Below, piece by piece: positions 58,860 through 64,000 of a stretch of DNA of 64,000 nucleotides. The notes under the pieces were generated by a model. That model searched no databases and was not told the origin of the DNA. It saw only the letters and a list, made by a program, of their open reading frames with translations. This stretch comes from Candidatus Binataceae bacterium (lineage in GTDB: Bacteria > Desulfobacterota > Binatia > Binatales > Binataceae), in assembly GCA_035308025.1 (NCBI GenBank), contig DATGHL010000023.1:20760-84759 (forward strand), given 5' to 3'. Position 1 is the first letter of the stretch. Every line of letters starts with the position of its first letter. A program made the translations under genes and the position numbers.

Positions 58860-60053
58860 TTAATAACCCTTCGGGAGGCCGAGCAGCCGTTCTGCGATAA
58901 TCCCGCGCTGCACTTCCGAGGTCCCCTCTTCGATGGTGTTGCCGCGCGAACGCATCAGACCGTATTGCCAGCGTCCCTTATCGACGATGTGGGGCGAGTC
59001 TTCGGTGAGGGCCGCGCGCGGCCCTTGCAGGACGAGCGCGAACTCCTGCATCCGCTGATTGAGCTCGCTCCAGAGCAGTTTCGAAAGCGAGCCTTCGGGC
59101 CCAGGCGTCCCGCCGCGCTGCAGCCGCGAGAAGTTGCGGTAGGCGAGATATTTCATCGATTCGACGTCGATGTAGAACTGTGCGAGCGTGTCGCGAATCA
59201 CCTGCGGAGCGAGCTTCGAGTTGCCCTCGCGGATGACGCGGCGGCCCAGTTCCGCCAGATCCTTGAAGACATTCTGGAAACGCATAACGATCGCGAGCGA
59301 GAGCGTCGCCCGTTCATTCATCAGCGTGGTGAGCGCGACACCCCATCCGCCGTTGAGCGGTCCGAGCAGATTCTCGCGCGGCACCCGCACGTCCTCGAAA
59401 AACATCTGATTGAACTCGGCCTCGCCAGTCATCTGGCGGAGCGGCTGCACGGTGATGCCCGCGCTGTGCATATCGACGAGCAGATAGGAGATGCCCTTAT
59501 GCTTGGGGGCGGCCGAGTCGGTGCGGACCAGCAGCATGCACCAGTCGGAGAGATGGCCGATCGAGGTCCAGACCTTCTGCCCGTTGACAACGAAGTGGTC
59601 GCCGTCGAGAATCGCCTTGGTTTGCAGCGCCGCGAGATCGGAGCCCGAGGACGGCTCGGAAAAACCCTGGCACCAAATCTCCTCGCAGGTCAGGATTTTT
59701 TTGATATAGCGCCGTTTCTGCTCCTCCGTGCCGTGTTCGAGGATCGTCGGACCACCCATCGCGAGGCCCAATTCATTGAGCGGCGCCGGGGCGCGAGCGC
59801 GCGCGACTTCCTCGTTGAATATGGCGCCCTCGATGATGGTAAGGCCCTGACCGCCATATTCGACCGGCCACGAGATGCCGAGATAGCCCGCGTCGTAGAG
59901 CCGCCGCTGCCAGTCCTTGAGCGCCCTGACACTCTCGTCGTCGATTGCAAGCGCGAAGCCACGATCCATAATGTTGCTGGGCTTGTTGCGCGCGAGCCAG
60001 TCGCGCGCCCGCGCGCGAAATTCCGCTTGCTCCGGGCTGTCGCTCATCTCCAT
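58860..60053 (-). CDS. acyl-CoA dehydrogenase
   Basis: 397 residues from ATG 60053 (AGGTGG six bases upstream). Family motifs: WCQGFSEPSSGSDLAALQTKA split, NGQKVWTSIGH, the MTGEAEFNQMFFEDVRVPRENLLG segment, and the C-terminal RGNTIEEGTSEVQRGIIAERLLG. FAD enzyme making 2,3-enoyl-CoA; the substrate class is not clear (a terpenoid or steroid side-chain type is possible). Confidence 0.92.
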   Translation of the reverse strand: MEMSDSPEQAEFRARARDWLARNKPSNIMDRGFALAIDDESVRALKDWQRRLYDAGYLGISWPVEYGGQGLTIIEGAIFNEEVARARAPAPLNELGLAMGGPTILEHGTEEQKRRYIKKILTCEEIWCQGFSEPSSGSDLAALQTKAILDGDHFVVNGQKVWTSIGHLSDWCMLLVRTDSAAPKHKGISYLLVDMHSAGITVQPLRQMTGEAEFNQMFFEDVRVPRENLLGPLNGGWGVALTTLMNERATLSLAIVMRFQNVFKDLAELGRRVIREGNSKLAPQVIRDTLAQFYIDVESMKYLAYRNFSRLQRGGTPGPEGSLSKLLWSELNQRMQEFALVLQGPRAALTEDSPHIVDKGRWQYGLMRSRGNTIEEGTSEVQRGIIAERLLGLPKGY

Positions 60054-60198
60054 CGTGATCCACCTGCGGCGATCTAAGTTTCCTCCTTGTAGCGCAAATA
60101 GGCCGCGCTTTGTAGGCGGAATCGTTTGACAGGGCGGCCGCCATAAGCGATCGATAGCGCTGGCGATCGATTTAATTCGCAATCAGGGTGACAGGCGC

Positions 60199-60819
60199 GT
60201 GGCGACGTTAGGCTTCACAGCGGGCGATTTCGCGGTCTTCAAGGTTGAGGGCTTCAATCAGCGGATGCAGCAAATCTATGCGCACGTGCGGCCGAAGTTG
60301 ATCAAGCTCGGCGACGAGCTGGCCCCTGAGCTCGCGCGCAAAACTCACATGGAGTTTTTTCCGCATGTCGCCAAACATGCGCGGCGCACGGTAAATCCGC
60401 CGCCCGAGACGTGGGCGGCTTTCGGACCCTCGCCGCGCGGCTACAAACGCTACGGCTACCTGGCGTTGTGCATCTCCGGCGCGGGACTCCACGCTCGTGC
60501 GGTCGTTAAGTCGGAGGCGGACAATCGATCCGCGATGGCGTCGAATCTCAAAGCGCGAGCGGCGCAGCTCGTCAAGGAATTTAAGGGCACAAAGATTTCG
60601 CGCTACGACAAGTGGGATTTCACGCAGTTGCCCGAAGGTGAGGCGGCCACGCCGGAATTCTTCACGACGCTGGCCGAGGGACTCGCGAAGAAGACCGGCG
60701 GCCTCGACCTCGGTTTCGGCTGGAACGTCCGCGAATCGATTCGGCTCGATCGCGCTGAGCTGCTCGAGGCCTTTCGCGAGCTCGAACCGCTCTATCGCCT
60801 GCTGCGATCGGCTGCCTGA
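60199..60819 (+). CDS. DUF1054 (YktB-like) protein
   Basis: 206 residues from GTG 60199. FTAGDFAVFKVEGFNQRM, VRPKLIKLGDEL, FFPHVAKHARRTVNPP and W-A-A-F-G-P-S-P-R-G-Y-K-R-Y-G-Y-L-A-L match the Bacillus YktB/UPF0637 family of unknown function. Divergent from the acyl-CoA dehydrogenase gene. Confidence 0.85.
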   Translation: MATLGFTAGDFAVFKVEGFNQRMQQIYAHVRPKLIKLGDELAPELARKTHMEFFPHVAKHARRTVNPPPETWAAFGPSPRGYKRYGYLALCISGAGLHARAVVKSEADNRSAMASNLKARAAQLVKEFKGTKISRYDKWDFTQLPEGEAATPEFFTTLAEGLAKKTGGLDLGFGWNVRESIRLDRAELLEAFRELEPLYRLLRSAA

Positions 60820-60973
60820 CCAATTCGCAGCTCGCAGCATCGTAGTGGCGGGCGCGGACGAATTTCGCTTCGCCCCAGCGGGTAGGCTGCTCTATGAAGT
60901 TCGGCTGCGGGGCGGTATTCTGTGGCACTACGCGGCCGGAAGGCTGAATCGAACGAGCAGCATCAGGGATTTA

Positions 60974-61237
60974 ATGGCGAACGAGCAAACTTGCAAAGCG
61001 AACGAGTGTACGCGCGAGATTATCGCGAAGGGCTACTGCCGCAAGCACTATCGGCTGTGGAAGGCCGGCGAGATGCCAAAGGCGCGCTATAAGACCTGCA
61101 CTTTCGAGAAATGTCGCAAACATCGGTTTCGCGGCAGCTTGTGCGAGGAGCATTTTGCGGCCAAGCGCGGCCCAAAGACCGATGCGGCCGCGGCTCCTGC
61201 TGCCGCGGCGCCGGCGGCGCCCGCCGCGAGCGCCTAG
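60974..61237 (+). CDS. small protein with two C-x4-C-x9-C-x2-H zinc-finger motifs
   Basis: 87 residues from ATG 60974. Cys7-x4-Cys12-x9-Cys22-x2-His25 is repeated exactly as Cys42-x4-Cys47-x9-Cys57-x2-His60, a 35-residue period, followed by a Lys-Arg stretch and an Ala/Pro tail. The spacing is reminiscent of plant WRKY-associated and eukaryotic FCS/C2HC-type fingers. Likely binds zinc and perhaps DNA or RNA. Weak ribosome site AGGGA seven bases upstream. The longer frame from 60497 is a shadow of DUF1054. Confidence 0.65.
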   Translation: MANEQTCKANECTREIIAKGYCRKHYRLWKAGEMPKARYKTCTFEKCRKHRFRGSLCEEHFAAKRGPKTDAAAAPAAAAPAAPAASA

Positions 61238-61278
61238 GGAGCGCCGAGCAAGTCGCGGTGATAGAAGCGCTTCGCGTA

Positions 61279-61321
61279 GGTCCTTCGACACGGTTCGCGC
61301 TGCTCACCGGCTCAGGACGAC
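61279..61321. repeat. REP-like intergenic element
   Basis: The segment reads GGTCCTTCGACACGG, then a variable middle, then GGCTCAGGACGACA, the common intergenic TTCGACA...CTCAGGACGACA element of GC-rich genomes. Between the zinc-finger gene and dapB. Confidence 0.4.
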
Positions 61322-61390
61322 AAATCAGGCCGGCGCAGAACTTCCCCAGAGACTTCGGGCTACCTGACGGCGCAACCTGTCGCAACGCGG

Positions 61391-61402
61391 GAGGTTAACC
61401 TC
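61391..61402 (+). promoter_or_regulatory. palindrome containing the dapB ribosome-binding site
   Basis: GAGGTTAACCTC is a perfect 12-bp palindrome ending two bases before ATG 61405 and includes the Shine-Dalgarno GGGAGG at its left edge. It could pair on itself, or be bound by a dimeric regulator. Confidence 0.45.
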
Positions 61403-61404
61403 AC

Positions 61405-62202
61405 ATGGCAAAGTTGATCATCTCAGGCGCGGGCGGCCGGATGGGCCGTCTGCTAGTCTCGTTGATCTTGCGCGAAAAGCAACATCAGCTCGCAGGCGCC
61501 CTCGAAGCGGCGGCGGCTGGGTTCAACGGCCAGGATGCGGGTGAGCTGGCGGGCGTCGGCCGCAGCGGCGTTCCAGTCGTCGCGGATTACGCGACGATCG
61601 CGCGGCCCGATACCGTCACGCTCGATTTCACCACCGCGGCGGCCTCGCTCGAGCACCTCGAAATCGCGGCGGCGTCGGGCGCGGCGATCGTGATCGGCTC
61701 GACCGGATTCACCCCGGCCATGGAAGCGCGGGCGGGCGAACTGGCGCGGCGCACCCGCACGGTGATCGCGCCCAATATGAGCATCGGGATCAACGTCCTG
61801 ATGAAGATCACGGCTGAGGTCGCGAAGATTCTCGGCAACTTCGACGCGGAAGTGCTCGAAATCCATCATGGCACGAAGATCGACGCGCCGAGCGGCACGG
61901 CATTGGCGCTGGGCCGGACGATCGCGGAGGCGCGTGGCCTGGAGTTTCAATCGAGCGCGGTCTTCGGACGCGAGGGGATTACTGGAGTGCGATCGCCCGA
62001 AAAAATCGGCGTGTTTGGGCTGCGCGCTGGCGACGCCGTGGGCGATCATACGGTCTATTTCGGCGGGCAGGCGGAGCGCCTCGAACTCACGCATCGCGCT
62101 CAGAGCCGCGAGGCGCTCGCACGTGGCGCGCTGCGCGCCGCGGCGTGGCTCGAAGCGCAGCCGCCGGGCCTCTACTCGATGCGCGACGTGCTCGGACTGT
62201 AA
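61405..62202 (+). CDS. dapB: 4-hydroxy-tetrahydrodipicolinate reductase
   Basis: 265 residues. GAGGRMGRLL (NAD(P)H site), GSTGF, the catalytic EIHHGTKIDAPSGTA and the C-terminal G-L-Y-S-M-R-D-V-L-G-L are all conserved. Second enzyme of lysine and meso-diaminopimelate synthesis. No dapA or lysA next to it. Palindromic ribosome site upstream. Confidence 0.97.
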   Translation: MAKLIISGAGGRMGRLLVSLILREKQHQLAGALEAAAAGFNGQDAGELAGVGRSGVPVVADYATIARPDTVTLDFTTAAASLEHLEIAAASGAAIVIGSTGFTPAMEARAGELARRTRTVIAPNMSIGINVLMKITAEVAKILGNFDAEVLEIHHGTKIDAPSGTALALGRTIAEARGLEFQSSAVFGREGITGVRSPEKIGVFGLRAGDAVGDHTVYFGGQAERLELTHRAQSREALARGALRAAAWLEAQPPGLYSMRDVLGL

Positions 62203-62231
62203 GAAAATACACGCCCGCTGCTCACCCCCCG

Positions 62232-62717
62232 ATGAGAATCAGGTCGCTAGCCAGCGAACGCCGGCTCCGTCTGCTTTTCGTCTGGAGCATTCTCGGCAAG
62301 GCGCTCGATGGCGTCGTCGAAATCATCGTGGGTATGGCACTCGTCTTCCGGGTCGCGACGATCCACGTGATCGGCTTTATGATTCAGGATGAACTGATCG
62401 AAGATCCGACCGATTTTATCGCGGGCGCGATTCAGCATCATTTGTTTCCATTTCTGGCGCACAGACGAAACTTCGCGGCGGCATATCTCCTGAGCCACGG
62501 CCTGGTGAAATTATTTTTGGTCGTGAATCTGATCCGAAACCGACTCTGGGCTTATCCTGCCGCAATCATCGCCTTCGTTCTGTTTATCGCCTACCAAGTG
62601 TACCAGCTTCGCATCGCGCCCTCGCCGATGCTTGTGCTCCTCACTGCACTCGACCTTATCGTGATTGGCCTGACCTGGCACGAATACCAAATCGTACGCG
62701 GGGCTAGGGCATCGTGA
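62232..62717 (+). CDS. DUF2127 membrane protein
   Basis: 161 residues from ATG 62232. Four membrane helices and the family signature FVWSILGKALDGVVEIIVG, LIEDPTDFIAGAIQHHL, AAAYLLSHGLVKLFLVVNLI and N-R-L-W-A-Y-P-A match DUF2127. Function unknown. Starts 29 bases after dapB. Confidence 0.85.
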   Translation: MRIRSLASERRLRLLFVWSILGKALDGVVEIIVGMALVFRVATIHVIGFMIQDELIEDPTDFIAGAIQHHLFPFLAHRRNFAAAYLLSHGLVKLFLVVNLIRNRLWAYPAAIIAFVLFIAYQVYQLRIAPSPMLVLLTALDLIVIGLTWHEYQIVRGARAS

Positions 62718-62743
62718 CGTGCTCAATGCGCGAGGAAAAGGGC

Positions 62744-62771
62744 GGCCTCGGTTATCCGTGTAACCGAGGCC
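62744..62771 (-). terminator. 11-bp hairpin with T-run, terminator of the minus gene
   Basis: GGCCTCGGTTA (62744-62754) and TAACCGAGGCC (62761-62771) pair perfectly around TCCGTG. On the minus strand the stem is followed by GCCCTTTTCC, so it most likely terminates the secreted protein gene ending at 62803; on the plus strand no T-run follows. Confidence 0.65.
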
Positions 62772-62802
62772 GTGGAATGATCGGCGGAAAGGTTAGTTGG
62801 CG

Positions 62803-63363
62803 CTACTTAGTTAACGAGCCACTGAAGGTAAATTGACCCGCACCGAAAATCCCGTTGCTTCCGGCGGGGCTGCCCGGTGCCGCAAGTGTCTGACCGACAA
62901 ACTTGAGGAGGGTCGTGCCCGAGGCTCCAGTAAACGGCCCGGTCCCACCGGTTATGGTGTACGTAATGCTCCCGCCGTTTGATCCGGTTGTGTTGCTGAC
63001 GCATTGACTGCCAACCGCGGCGCCGACCGCGGTGAAATATAACTGGCCCTGAGGCCAAGCGCCGGCCGCGTCTGTTTGCACGAGGTTAAAGGTTGTGCCC
63101 GCGGTGCCATCGGGCGCCGTGCAGACAACCGTACTTGGCGATACTTCAGAGACGACCTGAAAGGTTGACGGACCGATGTTGGTCTTTTCAGAACCAGTCA
63201 GCAAAGCCGCCGAGGCGGCGCCGTCATACGTAAAACTCGAATTTACGTTCGTATACGTCCCGGATCCGAAGAAGGGTTGTGTTCCCGCGAATCCATCGGA
63301 AGAGACAATAAAGGAGACTGACAAGACTAATACAAATATTAGTTGACGAGTTCCAGTAGGCAT
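62803..63363 (-). CDS. secreted glycine/threonine-rich protein of unknown function
   Basis: 186 residues, signal peptide 1-26 ending D-G-F-A-G. The mature part is beta-rich and full of Gly, Thr, Ser and Asn, with two cysteines (V-V-C-T and Q-C-V-S-N) that could form one disulfide. No family recognised. GAGAGG is found five to six bases before ATG 63363. Confidence 0.65.
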   Translation of the reverse strand: MPTGTRQLIFVLVLSVSFIVSSDGFAGTQPFFGSGTYTNVNSSFTYDGAASAALLTGSEKTNIGPSTFQVVSEVSPSTVVCTAPDGTAGTTFNLVQTDAAGAWPQGQLYFTAVGAAVGSQCVSNTTGSNGGSITYTITGGTGPFTGASGTTLLKFVGQTLAAPGSPAGSNGIFGAGQFTFSGSLTK

Positions 63364-63518
63364 ACCCCTCTCCCTATAGTCCTGGTTTCCTCCCCTTTCT
63401 AGGCAATACCGTTACCTCAAACTACTTATTCTGGATTGTTGACTAGTCGATAGGCGCAACCTCCTCCTCTTGAATTATCGCCCGGGCACAGGGCAGAACG
63501 CGTTCAGCGGCCCGTTTT

Positions 63519-64000
63519 CTATCTTCCGGTCCCAATCTCCGGGTGAGCTTCGCGATGATCGGCGCGGGGTTCGTCGCGCATGCGATCCCAGCGCTCGAAC
63601 AGGCGCGGCACCACGCGCGGGTGGCCCAGTTCGTAATAGGTGATAATCGCGGCGAGCGCGAGCACGTTGGCGCCGATAATGTTCCACCAGCCGATTTCCC
63701 CAATCGCCTGCTGATCGAGAAACGTCACGAAGCCCGCGAAGCAGAGCTCGAACCAGGCGAACAGCACGAGCACGCCGAGCGCCGCCAGCGGCTCATACTC
63801 GGACGCCACCATCGTGATCGAGGCCGCGATTCCGAACATGATGAAACCGAAAAAGTGCAGCGCAGTGTAACCGAGCACGAGGGCAGCAGTCGGCGTCACA
63901 ACACCGGTCGGATGGAGTCCGCCAAAGATCGCCGCACCGAGCAGCGCGGGCGTGTAAAACGGTCGTCCCGCCACGACGTCCGCGATCAGGAACCATCCTA
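63519..64000 (-). CDS. membrane protein, 5' end cut by the window edge
   Basis: The frame is open from the right edge to the stop at 63519 and gives about 160 residues; a GTG at 63974 (start of 151 residues) is inside the reading frame, so the true start may be outside. Four or so hydrophobic segments (about 10-30, 32-54, 62-85, 95-118) and an Arg/Glu-rich C-terminus are seen. No family recognised. Confidence 0.6.
   Translation of the reverse strand, partial: GWFLIADVVAGRPFYTPALLGAAIFGGLHPTGVVTPTAALVLGYTALHFFGFIMFGIAASITMVASEYEPLAALGVLVLFAWFELCFAGFVTFLDQQAIGEIGWWNIIGANVLALAAIITYYELGHPRVVPRLFERWDRMRDEPRADHREAHPEIGTGR

Overview
The window is about 64 kb of GC-rich chromosome from a Gram-negative bacterium. 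Evidence for an outer membrane and periplasm: an AsmA-like protein, twin-arginine translocase genes, CcmE/CcmF cytochrome c maturation, a DsbA-like thiol oxidoreductase and lipid A type aminoarabinose genes. Three luciferase-like (LLM) oxidoreductases, several SDRs, amidohydrolase-2 proteins, a Rieske/extradiol dioxygenase set, an acyl-CoA dehydrogenase and a CcmE with CxxxY instead of the usual histidine motif fit an uncultured deltaproteobacterial-type lineage such as Candidatus Binatota. That placement is inference; there is no rRNA, tRNA or ribosomal protein gene here to test it. No prophage, complete insertion sequence or CRISPR array was seen.

Layout. 1-8.3 kb: an SDR tail, a small secreted helix-turn-helix-like protein, then a plus-strand run typA, asmA-like, TIGR04282 glycosyltransferase, hisC, pth. 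8.3-11.1 kb: a minus-strand aromatic ring-hydroxylating dioxygenase (alpha, beta) with an extradiol dioxygenase. 11.1-16 kb: an amidohydrolase remnant, a SurA-like/DsbA fusion, a secreted Cys-rich protein, a full amidohydrolase, a DUF420 protein and MsrA. 16-21 kb: an SDR, an internally duplicated membrane protein, an FAD monooxygenase in a less GC-rich patch, and an LLM oxidoreductase. 21-29 kb: a TPP enzyme, paired ArsA-type ATPases, DUF4911, a GH15 glucoamylase-like protein, tatC and tatB. 29-36 kb: an HDAC-like deacylase, LLM oxidoreductase, hydrolase, an FHA-CAP fusion, a Phd/VapC pair, a cyclophilin, a PHP protein and a histidine phosphatase. 36-44 kb: rhodanese-MoeB, a Bcp-like peroxiredoxin, thiC, an SDR, a GCPII-like peptidase and an LLM oxidoreductase.

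44-55 kb is the most unusual part. A TIR-domain protein follows a membrane-anchored rhodanese whose frame is broken by a single UGA exactly where the catalytic cysteine belongs, with the rest of the domain intact. Then come secF without secD, two zinc-ribbon proteins, ccmF, ccmE, arnD, an arnA split into separate decarboxylase and formyltransferase genes, and three parS-like 16-mers flanking the formyltransferase gene.

55-64 kb: a Met-rich secreted protein, a glutamic (G1) peptidase, a DOPA-dioxygenase-family protein, an esterase, a second VapC/Phd pair with a tandem triplication at the toxin end, an acyl-CoA dehydrogenase, a DUF1054 protein, a tandem C-x4-C-x9-C-x2-H mini zinc-finger protein, dapB, a DUF2127 protein, a secreted protein and a truncated membrane protein.

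Working together: the dioxygenase set, LLM enzymes, SDRs, hydrolases and acyl-CoA dehydrogenase suggest catabolism of aromatic or hydrophobic compounds. The tat, ccm, sec and dsb genes serve envelope protein export and maturation. The arn genes suggest positive-charge modification of lipid A. Coordinates of starts were chosen by ribosome-binding site and family alignment where the longest frame looked too long.
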